Shown: positions 1 through 8,684 of the stretch, piece by piece
How positions within the stretch are numbered: the first letter of the stretch is position 1
Layout of the letters: every line of letters begins with the position of its first letter
NCBI GenBank assembly: GCA_964501655.1
Contig: CAZCTN010000004.1
Span: 62,001 to 126,000 of the forward strand
Source: JAAYJK01 sp964501655
GTDB taxonomy: Bacteria; Bacillota; Syntrophomonadia; Syntrophomonadales; Syntrophomonadaceae
Direction of reading: 5' to 3'
DNA length: 64,000 nucleotides
Made by a program: the position numbers and the translations under genes
Notes under the pieces: generated by a model
The model's database searches: none
What the model saw: the letters and a program-made list of their open reading frames with translations, nothing else
Told to the model about the DNA's origin: nothing

Positions 1-219
1 CGCAGCTATTGGCCTTTTTTGACGGTCTGGGCCTCTGTTTTACAACGGAGGCCCAGAAAGTCAGCACCTTGCCAGAGCGAGCAAAAAAGGTTAAGAGCAA
101 GGCAACTGGAAAGCCCGTGATTGAGGCGTACAGATGGTACGCTGATTGAACGGGTTTTTCGAGTTAACGCAGCTATTGGCCTTTTTTGACGGTCTGGGCC
201 TCTGTTTTACAACGGAGGC
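1..219 (-). repeat. Dispersed MITE-like repeat, about 1.4 tandem units
   Basis: A 52-bp sequence at 1-52 recurs exactly at 168-219. The stretch from about 67 to 197, read on the minus strand, is a diverged copy of the repeat unit at 35047-35496: both contain the block AGAGCGAGCAAAAAAGG, a central GATTGAG...GTACG...TTGATTGA hairpin, and a TTTTTTGACG-type end. So the window starts inside a tandem copy of the same family in opposite orientation. There is no coding potential. The 52-bp copies also carry the terminator hairpin at their right end, so unit and terminator were duplicated together. Confidence 0.7.
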
Positions 220-230
220 TTTTATTTTTA
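198..230 (+). terminator. Rho-independent terminator
   Basis: Stem GCCTCTGTT (198-206) pairs with AACGGAGGC (211-219) with one G-T pair and a TTAC loop, followed by TTTTATTTTTA. It would end a plus-strand transcript entering from the left. The same stem at 31-52 lacks the T tract. Confidence 0.75.
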
Positions 231-334
231 CCCATGGCCAGTTAACAGGTATATCAAACATGCCCTCCCTCATAATTCATATAGTAGAAGGATTTTAATG
301 CCTCTGGGGCAGAAAGGCATAAGGGGGAGATACT

Positions 335-1357
335 TTGGGGAAGAAGCTGGGAACGATACTGGCCATTATGCTTATTACCGCAGTGGGAGGGTGTGTAGAT
401 ATCGGTACGGATAAGGCGGAGACGGAGACGGAGATAAGGGTTAGGGTCGGTGAAATAGCTCCTTCTATTTTGCATGCACCGCAATATCTTGCCATTAATC
501 AGGATATCTTTGCCAGAGAAGGTCTGGCGGTTGAAATAATTGCCGCCCAAAATGCCGGGGAATTAATTGCTGCTCTTCGGGAAGGGCGGGCAGATATAGG
601 CCTGGCTGAGGCCGAGATTATTATGCAAAATTATCCAGCTGAACCGGAAGATGGCCTGCTGAGTTTTTCCCAGCTGACCCAGCGGGAGGGATCATTTCTG
701 TTGGGAGCAGAGCCCGAGGCTGAATTTCAATGGGAAGACTTAAAAGGCAAGACGGTGTTGATGGAGCGTTCAGGCGGAAGGCAGGAGATGATGCTTGATT
801 ATATTCTGAAGCAGCATGGACTTGACCCGGCTGAAGAAGTGACAGTTATCGCCGACTTGGATGCAGCTGAGGTGTTCCTGGCCGGAGGAGGGGATTATGT
901 AATTCTGGAAGAACCCTCTGTCAGCTGGCTGGAAAAAAGCCAGGCTGGTTATCCGGTGGCTTCACTGGGTACAGCTGTCGGGGATATAGCGGGTAAAGTA
1001 TATTTTACCTCCAGGAGTGTGCTGCAAGAAAGACCTGATATGATTCAGAAGTTCAGCAATGCAGTATACCAGGCCCAGAGGTGGATGGATCGTCATTCTC
1101 CGGACGAAACCGCTCGGGCTATTGCTCCCTTTTTTGCCGGTATAGCCAAGGACGATCTGGCAAGAGGGTTAGGGCGCTGCCAGCAGCAGAACACCTGGCG
1201 AACTACCGCCGTTATGGATGAGGAATCATTTGACCTGCTGCAGGAGATCCTTTTCGTTTCGGGTCAACTGGACGGCAGGGTGGAATCATCCGGGTTTATG
1301 GACAGTTATTTTGCCCGGAAAGCGGTAGTATCCAGCGAGAAGAATCATTATCGCTGA
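335..1357 (+). CDS. ABC transporter substrate-binding lipoprotein (NMT1/SsuA-like), solo
   Basis: A 340-residue exported lipoprotein. Start is TTG with AAGGGGGAG about 6 bp upstream. Residues 1-20 form a signal peptide ending in the lipobox VGGC, so Cys20 would be lipidated. The mature part resembles periplasmic-binding proteins of the nitrate/sulfonate/taurine/thiamine-precursor class: the A-P-x-Y-L-A-x-x-x-x-x-F-x-x-E-G-L segment, then G-E-L-I-A-A-L-R-x-G-x-A-D-I-G. No permease or ATPase is adjacent; the nearest set is at 4035-6450 on the other strand with its own binding protein. It may feed another transporter or act as a sensor. Substrate unknown. Its 3' end overlaps the convergent radical SAM gene by 10 bp. 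Confidence 0.8.
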   Translation: MGKKLGTILAIMLITAVGGCVDIGTDKAETETEIRVRVGEIAPSILHAPQYLAINQDIFAREGLAVEIIAAQNAGELIAALREGRADIGLAEAEIIMQNYPAEPEDGLLSFSQLTQREGSFLLGAEPEAEFQWEDLKGKTVLMERSGGRQEMMLDYILKQHGLDPAEEVTVIADLDAAEVFLAGGGDYVILEEPSVSWLEKSQAGYPVASLGTAVGDIAGKVYFTSRSVLQERPDMIQKFSNAVYQAQRWMDRHSPDETARAIAPFFAGIAKDDLARGLGRCQQQNTWRTTAVMDEESFDLLQEILFVSGQLDGRVESSGFMDSYFARKAVVSSEKNHYR

Positions 1358-2298
1358 CGCTGATCAAGAAGTTTGCGCAGATAAAACCTTTGTCCTTCAA
1401 AATCTAGTTCTATCAGCTGGCCATCTTTTATAAGGCGTTCTATTACATCCCAATCCCGGCCAGCCTTTTTTAACAGTTTCTTTACCGCATCTGCCCTCAT
1501 GGGGTGAACTGAGGCAGTACTGAGCAGATCCTTTTCAAGGTCAGCGGTATAGGTGAAGGTATCATCCTCTGGGCCGATAAGGTATTCAACTTCTGCTATA
1601 TAGCGACGGTATATCTGGTAAGCGCTGTAAAGTGAAATTTCATCCGGGGGGGTCACCCTGCGGTCAGCCGGAGGCCGGGTGGGAATGGATATATATGCAA
1701 CCGAGGGCTGAAGCCGAGCGATAAAACGGGCTGTATCCTCAAGGATGGCTGCCTGATCATTTATTCCTCTTACCAGCATGGTCTCAGTGCATAATATTCC
1801 CTGATAATGTAAAGCAAAGTCAATAATACCTTCCAAAATAAGGGGAAGGGAGAGGCCCCGGTGGGGATGGTCGATTCGCCGCCAGGTTGGCTCATGAATA
1901 CTGTCGATTTTGACTGACACCCAGTCAACTCGGGCCAGTTCGTTCCTAAGCTCCGGCATCCAGAGCAGGGAGGCATTAGTAATTATGGCTATGGGAATAT
2001 TAAAGGGTTTCAGTAAATCAATCTCCCGCCCCAGGTTTACATCCAGGGTAGGTTCGCCATTGGGAACAAAAGATAAATAGTCTATAGGCTCCCCGGCAGC
2101 AACTGCCCGTTCAACTTGCTCCTTGACTGCGTCCCGGATTACTTCCGGTTGGTAGAAAGTCTGCCGTTCGATCTGAACTTTGCTGGAATGTCCCTGCTGG
2201 CAATAAACACAGGAATAGCTGCATATTTTAGGCGGAATATTGTTTATTCCTAGGCTGCGGCCGAGCCTGCGAGATGGTACGGGGCCAAAAGTAAGCAT
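1348..2298 (-). CDS. Radical SAM protein, COG0731-like
   Basis: A 316-residue radical SAM enzyme. ATG at 2298 is preferred because AAGGAGG lies 6 bp upstream; a TTG two codons earlier touches the ribosome site. The cluster motif C-SYS-C-VY-C (C26, C30, C33) would bind the SAM [4Fe-4S] cluster. The opening FGPVPSRRLGRSLGIN and the segment FVPNGEPTLD are typical of the family related to wyosine-forming Fe-S oxidoreductases (COG0731). The C-terminal third, about residues 240-316, looks like a small winged-helix-like extension. The bacterial role of this family is not settled, so no substrate is assigned. Confidence 0.8.
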   Translation of the reverse strand: MLTFGPVPSRRLGRSLGINNIPPKICSYSCVYCQQGHSSKVQIERQTFYQPEVIRDAVKEQVERAVAAGEPIDYLSFVPNGEPTLDVNLGREIDLLKPFNIPIAIITNASLLWMPELRNELARVDWVSVKIDSIHEPTWRRIDHPHRGLSLPLILEGIIDFALHYQGILCTETMLVRGINDQAAILEDTARFIARLQPSVAYISIPTRPPADRRVTPPDEISLYSAYQIYRRYIAEVEYLIGPEDDTFTYTADLEKDLLSTASVHPMRADAVKKLLKKAGRDWDVIERLIKDGQLIELDFEGQRFYLRKLLDQRQR

Positions 2299-2457
2299 GG
2301 GCAACCTCCTTATTTAGTAGTCTTCGGGAGACAGTTGATTTACTAGTCAGTCATCGCTTCCGATTCCTACCCAGTATATATGCCAATTTCTTCTTACATT
2401 ATAGCAGAGTAGCCCGCAACATTTACTGATAGAAAAATTCTTAACCTGATAAAAGTA

Positions 2458-2486
2458 TTTACAAGACACCCCGGGGCAGGTACTAT
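2458..2486 (+). promoter_or_regulatory. Sigma-A promoter for the LysE-type exporter
   Basis: TTTACA at 2458-2463, a 17-bp spacer and TACTAT at 2481-2486, 30 bp before the exporter start codon. Confidence 0.6.
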
Positions 2487-2516
2487 TATATACAAAGAAC
2501 TTCGAGGTGATGCTTA

Positions 2517-3170
2517 ATGACTATCAGTGCCCTATTTGTCACTGCGTTTGTCATTGGCCTGTCTGGAGCTATGATGCCCGGGCCGTTGTTGACCGTGACC
2601 ATATCCGAAAGTATGAAGAGGGGATTTATAGCTGGTCCTTTAATAATTTTGGGCCATGGGGCACTGGAATTGGCCCTTATAGCAGCCCTGGTGGCAGGCC
2701 TGTCGGTGTATTTAACCAGCGCCCTGGTGAGCAGCACCATTGCTCTGCTGGGAGGATCATTTCTTATCTACCTGGGCTTGACTATGAGCAGGGAGGCACT
2801 TAAAGGGAATATTTCCCTGGCCGCTTTGGAACAACAAAAGGAAGGCGAAATTCAAGGCGGATTGCACCCGATTGCAGCCGGAGTGGTTATCAGTCTGGCC
2901 AATCCCTACTGGAGTATATGGTGGGCTACTGTGGGCCTTACCTATCTTACCCTATCTCTGGAAAGCGGCAGGATGGGATTGGCATCATTTTTCTCCGGAC
3001 ATATACTGGCTGATCTGGCCTGGTATACCCTGGTTGCTGCGCTGGTGGCCGGGGGCCGGAGATTCATGAGTCCCCGGCTGTACAAATATATCATAGCAGT
3101 TTGCGGAATCTTTTTGCTGGTGCTGGGACTGTATTTTATTTACAGCGGTTATTCCGGTTATTTGAGATAA
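2517..3170 (+). CDS. LysE/RhtB-family exporter
   Basis: A 217-residue inner-membrane protein with about six hydrophobic segments. The N-terminal motif G-L-S-G-A-M-M-P-G-P near residues 14-23 and the mid-chain S-L-A-N-P-Y-W segment are hallmarks of LysE/RhtB translocators, which export amino acids or related small molecules. ATG follows GAGGTGATG. It has its own promoter, and its 3' end overlaps the convergent metallo-hydrolase by 13 bp. Substrate cannot be told from sequence. Confidence 0.85.
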   Translation: MTISALFVTAFVIGLSGAMMPGPLLTVTISESMKRGFIAGPLIILGHGALELALIAALVAGLSVYLTSALVSSTIALLGGSFLIYLGLTMSREALKGNISLAALEQQKEGEIQGGLHPIAAGVVISLANPYWSIWWATVGLTYLTLSLESGRMGLASFFSGHILADLAWYTLVAALVAGGRRFMSPRLYKYIIAVCGIFLLVLGLYFIYSGYSGYLR

Positions 3171-4033
3171 TACAGGCCATCAGCCTCTTCCACCTGACTC
3201 CATTCTATCAGACGCTGGAGATGGACGAAAACAGCCATCTTTTCGAACATTTTATACAGCCGTGTAAACTCCTTGATCTGACCGTAAAATATAAGCAGGT
3301 CGGTGATTTGATCCAGGCTCAGGGGATTTTTCAGGTTTTCCAACAGGCGTTCTTCTTTCCGATATACTATATCAAGATAATTCTGCAGCCGTTTCTGAAT
3401 ATCATCCTGGATAATTCCCCGGTGGGAAGTGATAATAACTGCGGGGTTGATTTCCATACATAATTTAATGGAAGCTAGGTAATCATCCAAATCGCTGCAC
3501 AGGTGCCCGTACCAGGGGCCAAAGCTGCTCAGGTCGATGTCGGAGCTGAATAATACCTGCTCATCAATCAGGAAACAGCAATGCCCGGGAGTATGCCCGG
3601 GAGCATGAATAACCTGCACCTTGGTTTGGCCAAAATCAAGCACTTCTCCGCCCTTCAATTCCCGGTGGACCGGAGAGGGCCTGGCTCCAGACCAATTGTA
3701 AAACATTTGGCCCAGTTCTTCCTCGTTGAAGTAATGGAAGCCATAAAAATTGGCAAACACTTCTTCAGATCTGATGGCTGGTGCATCCAGAGCGTGAGCC
3801 CATATTTCAGCCTCCGTGAATCTATGATTATTCATTATATGGTCTTCGTGGAAATGGGAGTTGAGAATGATGTCGATGGGATGGGTCATAAAATAATCAA
3901 TGTTTTCCCGGCCGCAGGCAGTGTCTATCAATACTCTGACCTGATCATCGATAAATAGGCTGTGAGCATAGGGAAAACGGGCTCGATCAGGGGCTTCAAT
4001 GAATTTGACCCGCTTATTGACTACCGGAACCAT
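3158..4033 (-). CDS. MBL-fold metallo-hydrolase
   Basis: A 291-residue metallo-beta-lactamase-fold hydrolase. The metal motif H-x-H-x-D-H is HFHEDH at residues 60-65; HAPGHTPGH supplies the next ligand and the SSDIDL aspartate region follows. ATG follows GGAGGTGTG. It lies one base upstream-frame from the ABC importer ATPase gene, so the four genes 6450 to 3158 may be one minus-strand transcript. That raises the possibility that it acts on the imported compound; the substrate is unknown. The C-terminal 90 residues are helical and charged. Confidence 0.8.
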   Translation of the reverse strand: MVPVVNKRVKFIEAPDRARFPYAHSLFIDDQVRVLIDTACGRENIDYFMTHPIDIILNSHFHEDHIMNNHRFTEAEIWAHALDAPAIRSEEVFANFYGFHYFNEEELGQMFYNWSGARPSPVHRELKGGEVLDFGQTKVQVIHAPGHTPGHCCFLIDEQVLFSSDIDLSSFGPWYGHLCSDLDDYLASIKLCMEINPAVIITSHRGIIQDDIQKRLQNYLDIVYRKEERLLENLKNPLSLDQITDLLIFYGQIKEFTRLYKMFEKMAVFVHLQRLIEWSQVEEADGLYYLK

Positions 4034-4034
4034 A

Positions 4035-4736
4035 TCACACCTCCGTTTGCATATTGCACATTATATCTATGAGACGGGACTCCATTCCCAACAGGTCGGG
4101 GGAGGCGAGACTCCGTTCCGGACCCAGATCTATTTTCATATCGTGCATAATATGAGCCGGACGAGGAGAAAGAATAATTATTCTATCCGCCAGATACAGC
4201 GCCTCTTTTAAATCGTGGGTTACCGCAATGAGAGTAAAAGGATTTTCCCGCCAGAGATGGTAAATATCAGACATTATACTGGCTTTTACCCTGAGATCCA
4301 GGGAAGAAAAAGCTTCATCCAGGATCAATAAATCAGGTTGGGTTATCAATGCCCGGGCCAGGTTTACCCGCTGCCTCATTCCACCGCTTAACTGGGAGGG
4401 CAGATAATCTTCAAAACCGGTCAGACGAAGTCTGTCCAAAATCCCGCTGAAGTCTCCATTTTGCTTAACAAACAACAGGTTGTTTTTAACACTGCGCCAG
4501 GGAATCAATCTGGGTTCTTGAAAGACATATCCGATTTTTTGATTAAAGCTGTCTATACATCCGCTGCTGGGCATCTCCAAACCGGCTACTAATCTTAAAA
4601 AAGTAGTCTTGCCTGCTCCGGAAGGACCAAGCAAAACCAGTCGTTGTCCCCGGCGAATATTGAGATTCCAGTTATCCAGAACGGTAAGGGAGCCATAGGC
4701 TTTAGTTAGGTGGTTCACTAACAGGCAATTGTCCAT
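4035..4736 (-). CDS. ABC transporter ATP-binding protein (SsuB/TauB-type)
   Basis: A 233-residue ATPase of the nitrate/sulfonate/taurine importer class. Walker A is GPSGAGKT (about residues 37-44), the signature is LSGGMRQR, Walker B is LLILDEAFSSLD, and the switch histidine follows in AVTHD. ATG has GGGAGGGTG upstream. Its start lies inside the end of the permease gene (19-bp overlap), indicating translational coupling. It powers uptake through the permease at 4718-5464. Confidence 0.9.
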   Translation of the reverse strand: MDNCLLVNHLTKAYGSLTVLDNWNLNIRRGQRLVLLGPSGAGKTTFLRLVAGLEMPSSGCIDSFNQKIGYVFQEPRLIPWRSVKNNLLFVKQNGDFSGILDRLRLTGFEDYLPSQLSGGMRQRVNLARALITQPDLLILDEAFSSLDLRVKASIMSDIYHLWRENPFTLIAVTHDLKEALYLADRIIILSPRPAHIMHDMKIDLGPERSLASPDLLGMESRLIDIMCNMQTEV

Positions 4737-5464
4737 CGAGCCGACACCCTCCCTAATCCAGTTTTGATCAGACGTTCAGTTACAATGCCTAGTAGCACAG
4801 CAATCAGGGTCAATGCCCAAACTCCAGGAAAGTCTATATTCATGCGCATGCGAAGTATCTCTACGCCCAGGCCGCTGCCTCCGCTCAAATATTCGGCCAC
4901 CAGTATTACTTTCCAGGCCTGTCCGATGCTGACATCTAGTATGGCAATGATAAAAGGCAGCAGGGACCCCAGGTAGATATCTTTGAATATCCTGATAGCC
5001 GGAACCCGATACAGGCGGGCCATTTCCAGCAAATTCTTATCCAGGTTGCGCACCCCGGATACCGTAGTCAAGATAGAGATGGGCAGAAGGGAAAGGAAGG
5101 CAATGAAAACAGGCCCTTTCCAACCTATACCCCAGGCAAATATAACCAGTGAAAGCCAGGAGATAACCGGCACTGCCTGTATAACCATGATAACAGGCCG
5201 GAACATGTCGTAAAGGGTATCCGATAAACCCATAAATAAGCCCACCGGCATACCAATCAGCATTACCAGCAGGAGAGAAAGAAAAACTTTCCAGGCGGTT
5301 TCCCAGACCGCCAGCAGTATGCGGCTGGAAAAAAGCAAGTCTGCCAGCAGAGCCAGGGTTTCAGATGGAGCCGGAATTATACTCTTGTTAACCATCATCG
5401 CCAGGGCCTGCCAGACGGCCAGAAATATGATAATTCCCAACAAACCGTGAAATAATGATCTCAT
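4718..5464 (-). CDS. ABC transporter permease (SsuC/TauC-type)
   Basis: A 248-residue membrane protein with about six transmembrane segments of the BPD_transp_1 family. The cytoplasmic coupling loop is in the segment around NLLEMARLYRVPAIRIFKDI. Its ATG overlaps the stop codon of the binding-protein gene (TAATG), and its 3' end overlaps the ATPase gene. It forms the channel of the importer encoded at 4035-6450. Confidence 0.9.
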   Translation of the reverse strand: MRSLFHGLLGIIIFLAVWQALAMMVNKSIIPAPSETLALLADLLFSSRILLAVWETAWKVFLSLLLVMLIGMPVGLFMGLSDTLYDMFRPVIMVIQAVPVISWLSLVIFAWGIGWKGPVFIAFLSLLPISILTTVSGVRNLDKNLLEMARLYRVPAIRIFKDIYLGSLLPFIIAILDVSIGQAWKVILVAEYLSGGSGLGVEILRMRMNIDFPGVWALTLIAVLLGIVTERLIKTGLGRVSARWTIAC

Positions 5465-6450
5465 TATCGGGCAAAGAATCCTGAATCAGGAATCCTTTTT
5501 ACTCCCTCCGGATAAGTATCCTGCATAGCCTGTAGGAAAGAGATGGTTTCTGCTTCTGCATCTGCAGCGGTAATATATTCAAACTTGATCCGCTGCAGGG
5601 CGGTTTTCATCACGGCCGGAGGCAGCGGCAATATTTCGGCACTGGCCTGAACAGCAAAATCCGGGTTGTTATTGGCCCAGGCAGTAGAGTCATCCAGCAG
5701 GGCCGCAATTTTTTGAGCCTCCTCGGGATAATTGCTCAGGAAATCCTTTTGCACAAACAGTCCGGCGATGGGAATGCCCAGATCGGTACCGCTTATTTCC
5801 GACCAGTATTCCTGAAAATCCAGCACCACTCTGCCGCTGCCGGAGGCCAAGGCCAAGCTGACATAAGGCTCGGGCAATGCTGCATAATCAATTTTGCCCT
5901 CCTTAAACAGAGCTACTATTTCCTGGGGGGGGGCATAAGCAAAACTAACCTCTTCATCGGGGATGATATTATCTTTGGCCAACGCATATCTGCTCAATAC
6001 ATCAACCGTTTGTCCTTTGGCAGTAGGAGTATAAAGGGTCTGTCCGATCAAGGAGCTCCAATCCTGGAAATCCGCCTTATCGGCAGCCAGCAGATAAAAG
6101 ACTTTCCATTCGTGAACCCCCATCATTACAATATCTATCCCGCTGGCATACATATTAACCCCATTGGTTATGGGCAGCACGGCAAATTCAACCTCACCTG
6201 CCGAAAGCAAGCCCACCGCTTCATCTATGGTATTCCAGTACTGTACATTGACCTTAATGTCTCCCTCAATAACTCCGCTGTCAATACCGACCACCGGTAT
6301 AACCGCCGGACCCTGAGGGTTGATCAAATCTACTGTTTCAACCGCCGGCAAAGCTGAAGATTGATCCTGGTTATTTGCCGAACATCCGGCCAGTGATAAT
6401 AATAGGCAAAGAGTAAGAGCCCATATCATCACTTTATGTCGGTTCATCAT
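5464..6450 (-). CDS. ABC transporter substrate-binding lipoprotein
   Basis: A 328-residue exported binding protein with lipobox LAGC (Cys23). The fold class is NMT1/SsuA/TauA, the same broad family as the solo protein at 335-1357. It is the first gene of the binding protein-permease-ATPase operon, followed by the metallo-hydrolase. Substrate is undetermined; candidates from the family are sulfonates, nitrate-like anions or pyrimidine precursors. The segment EVEFAVLPITNGVNM is the usual ligand-site loop region. Confidence 0.85.
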   Translation of the reverse strand: MMNRHKVMIWALTLCLLLSLAGCSANNQDQSSALPAVETVDLINPQGPAVIPVVGIDSGVIEGDIKVNVQYWNTIDEAVGLLSAGEVEFAVLPITNGVNMYASGIDIVMMGVHEWKVFYLLAADKADFQDWSSLIGQTLYTPTAKGQTVDVLSRYALAKDNIIPDEEVSFAYAPPQEIVALFKEGKIDYAALPEPYVSLALASGSGRVVLDFQEYWSEISGTDLGIPIAGLFVQKDFLSNYPEEAQKIAALLDDSTAWANNNPDFAVQASAEILPLPPAVMKTALQRIKFEYITAADAEAETISFLQAMQDTYPEGVKRIPDSGFFAR

Positions 6451-6516
6451 TACCTAACGCCCCTTTATTTTCTAAATTAATACCTAAAATATACCATAAT
6501 TTGTCCTGAGATGAAA

Positions 6517-6585
6517 TGCCAGGAGAAAGGTTCCATTAGCATTAAACCTGCCTCCTGGCATAAAAAGAGGTGCCCTGCAGCACCT
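6517..6585. other. Two hairpins upstream of the importer operon
   Basis: TGCCAGGAG (6517-6525) pairs with CTCCTGGCA (6552-6560), with an inner AGGTT/AACCT pairing. Next AGGTGC (6568-6573) pairs with GCACCT (6580-6585). They lie between the importer start and the minisatellite. Neither has a strong T tract, so a terminator role is only possible. Confidence 0.4.
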
Positions 6586-6614
6586 TCTTTGCTATTTAGC
6601 CCATATAATAATAT

Positions 6615-6832
6615 CTGCGAGCACAATTTGGATTCGCCAGGCTCAAAAGAATAAGGTTGCACTCTGCGAGCACTACAATTTGGATTCGCCAGGCTCAAAA
6701 AGAATAAGGTTGCACTCTGCGAGCACTACAATTTGGCTTCGCTCAAAAGAATAAGGTTGCACTCTGCGAGCACTACAATTTGGCTTTGCTGGCTCAAAAG
6801 AATAAGGTTGAAACTGCGGAGCAGTTTCAACC
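6615..6832. repeat. Minisatellite of 47-53-bp units
   Basis: Four successive units begin with CTGCGAGCA at 6615, 6664, 6717 and 6764, each carrying ACAATTTGG, a CTCAAAAGAATAAGG block and TTGCACT. Unit lengths differ (49, 53, 47 bp and a final partial) through small internal deletions near the TTCGCCAGG segment. The array ends in the perfect hairpin at 6806-6832, whose left arm replaces the expected unit sequence. The open frames across it are by-products of the repeat. Confidence 0.8.
6806..6832 (-). terminator. Hairpin terminator of the coat-protein operon
   Basis: GGTTGAAACTGC (6806-6817), a 3-base loop and its exact complement (6821-6832). Read on the minus strand it is followed by TTATTCTTTT. 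It lies 44 bp past the stop of the second coat-protein gene. Confidence 0.6.
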
Positions 6833-6876
6833 GACTACAACGAAGTGGGATTATAACTTTCCGCCTCGTTATATTA

Positions 6877-7134
6877 TTATCCGCTGGTCAGCTGTTGCTT
6901 GACCTGAGAGATTTCTTGCTGAGTGGCATCGCTGGCTGGCTTGTACCAACCATGTTGATTGGCCAGCTGGTAAAGCTGATATTGGAATTGTTCATCTCCG
7001 TTTCGGATTTGCTGCAAAGTTTGCCTTAATTGCTGGTTGGAGCTTTCGGTAATGCATTTCGCATAGGTGGAAATACTGCTGTTGGTCTGGGACAGAATGT
7101 CATTTACCATTTCTTTATCCTGAAGATGTCTCAA
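6877..7134 (-). CDS. CotF-like spore coat protein
   Basis: An 85-residue protein starting at TTG, with GGAGGAG 5 bp upstream and the start only 12 bp after the preceding gene's stop. The segment LQDKEMVNDILSQTNSSIS and the Q-rich C-terminal half resemble the CotF/COG5577 coat-protein family of spore formers. A longer in-frame extension to 7221 overlaps the upstream gene and has no ribosome site. It forms an operon with the 60-residue gene at 7146-7328. Expected to be expressed in the mother cell late in sporulation. Confidence 0.75.
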   Translation of the reverse strand: MRHLQDKEMVNDILSQTNSSISTYAKCITESSNQQLRQTLQQIRNGDEQFQYQLYQLANQHGWYKPASDATQQEISQVKQQLTSG

Positions 7135-7145
7135 GTCTACTCCTC

Positions 7146-7328
7146 CTATCCTAAGAATGTCATTAATTTTTCGGCGGTCTGCTGGCAGGCTTTGGCAGAT
7201 TGCTGAAACATCTGTCTGCACTGCTGATCCTGTACCTCGGAAGCATAAAAATCAAATTTCTTCTGCATAGTTTGATGGGACCCGATTAAATGCCTCAAAT
7301 TTTGAAGTTCCAGATGATTCAAGGTCAT
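7146..7328 (-). CDS. Small CotF-family coat protein
   Basis: A 60-residue helical protein. ATG at 7328 has AAAGGAG 9 bp upstream; an earlier in-frame start lacks a ribosome site. Sequence is rich in Gln, His and Leu (LNHLELQNLRHLIGSHQ), like the N-terminal half of two-helix CotF-type coat proteins, while the next gene resembles the C-terminal half. The pair may be the two halves of one functional unit. Confidence 0.65.
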   Translation of the reverse strand: MTLNHLELQNLRHLIGSHQTMQKKFDFYASEVQDQQCRQMFQQSAKACQQTAEKLMTFLG

Positions 7329-7562
7329 TTCAATTGCTCCTTTCTCTATTTGCTTTTGTGCTAACAACAATTATAGCTTGTGCATTTCGGGGCTATTTAT
7401 ACCACTGAAGCAGGAAATAATAATTACATGAGGAGGAAAGAGCTGGAAAAATACTTGAAAATATTCGCAAATAATGCCCGATTAAAGTCCTTATTAATAT
7501 ATAATTATGGTAATATTATGTATATAAGATAGAATATTTTCATAGTTTGCGGGAGGAACAAA

Positions 7563-8618
7563 ATGGAAATATTGGAGCTTTCCGAACAGCTAATAAATAA
7601 TAAACTGGGCCGCAACATCTATGATGATACCGGGCGTTTATTACTCCCCAAAGGTACGGTGCTGCAAGAAGCTCATATCAATCAGCTGCTTAATTTGGGA
7701 TACAGTAAAATTCTGGTCGGCAGTGATGATGAGCAGTCAGAGGAAGTCTATGAGCCTGAAGGAGAAAAACTGGCCCAGAAACGGCTGGGACAGGCCTTCG
7801 CGGTTGCGGTTGACAGCCTGAGAGATTTAATGGCCAAGGTGGCCAACGGGCATCCGGCCGTAGCGGGAGAAGTTGAAGAAACCATGGAGATGCTTTTCCC
7901 CAGTGTCAAGGAAACCAATAACATTATGCTGACTCTGCGGGATTTACGGCGTAAAGACGAGTATACCCTGCAGCATTCGGTTTCCGTCAGTGTTCTTGCC
8001 ACTAAGCTCGGACAGCTGATGAGACTGCCCGGCCATGATCTGAGAATGTTAGGCACCGCTGGAATACTGCATGATATTGGAAAGTGTAAAATTCCGCTGG
8101 CTATATTGAACAAGAACGGCAGTTTAAGTGAACAGGAATTCAGAGAAATGCAAAAACACCCGGTTTACGGGTATCAGATAGTAAAAGACATGAATTTGAA
8201 AGATCCCAGAATAATGCTGGCAGTATTGCAGCATCACGAACATCAAGACGGCAGGGGATATCCATTGAAATTGTCGGGAGGCAAGATACATTTGTTCTCA
8301 AAAATCATTGCAGTGGCAGACGTATTTGATGCTATGACCTCCGAGCGGCCTTACCGGGGAAAAATGGACCTGTTCAACGCTATGAACGAGATCTTCGCCA
8401 GCAGTGCAAGTCATCTTAACCCGGAAGTGGTCAACAAACTCAGAACCTATATTTTAAGCATCTGCCCGGGGGCTTCGGCTCTATTGAACAACGGTGATGT
8501 GGCCAGAATTATTCTGATGAACAGTGATGAACCCAGCCGTCCTCTGATACAATCAGGCCATGAATTTATTGATTTAAGAGAACAACGGGACCTCTGGGTA
8601 AGGGATATCGTGATTTAA
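7563..8618 (+). CDS. HD-GYP domain phosphodiesterase
   Basis: A 351-residue protein. Residues 1-100 are a family-specific N-terminal region (opening with a G-R-x-I-Y-D-D-T-G-R-L-L-L-P-K-G-T-V-L motif often found before HD-GYP). The HD-GYP domain follows: HD at 170-171 in LHDIGK, HH at 224-225, H227, and the DGRGYP signature at 229-234. Members hydrolyse cyclic di-GMP. ATG follows GCGGGAGGAAC. It stands alone between coat genes and an export operon, so its process is unknown. Confidence 0.85.
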   Translation: MEILELSEQLINNKLGRNIYDDTGRLLLPKGTVLQEAHINQLLNLGYSKILVGSDDEQSEEVYEPEGEKLAQKRLGQAFAVAVDSLRDLMAKVANGHPAVAGEVEETMEMLFPSVKETNNIMLTLRDLRRKDEYTLQHSVSVSVLATKLGQLMRLPGHDLRMLGTAGILHDIGKCKIPLAILNKNGSLSEQEFREMQKHPVYGYQIVKDMNLKDPRIMLAVLQHHEHQDGRGYPLKLSGGKIHLFSKIIAVADVFDAMTSERPYRGKMDLFNAMNEIFASSASHLNPEVVNKLRTYILSICPGASALLNNGDVARIILMNSDEPSRPLIQSGHEFIDLREQRDLWVRDIVI

Positions 8619-8684
8619 ATCAAAGGGACGGGAAATTGGTTCCTGCCGCAGGGAACTTGAAAGATGAAAAAACACTGATTAAGC

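Noticed and set aside
416..440. TRAP binding site (GAG triplets)
   Set aside because: Only three regularly spaced GAG triplets in a coding stretch for Glu-Thr repeats; TRAP needs about 9-11.
6477..6698. A 73-codon minus-strand open frame
   Set aside because: It overlaps the minisatellite and two hairpins and has no ribosome site.
6615..6832. CRISPR array
   Set aside because: Unit lengths vary, the whole unit is conserved with no unique spacers, and no cas genes are present. The same applies to 35047-35496.
7428..7532. A 34-codon open frame upstream of the HD-GYP gene
   Set aside because: Ribosome site weak and too far away; A/T-rich leader sequence explains it equally well.
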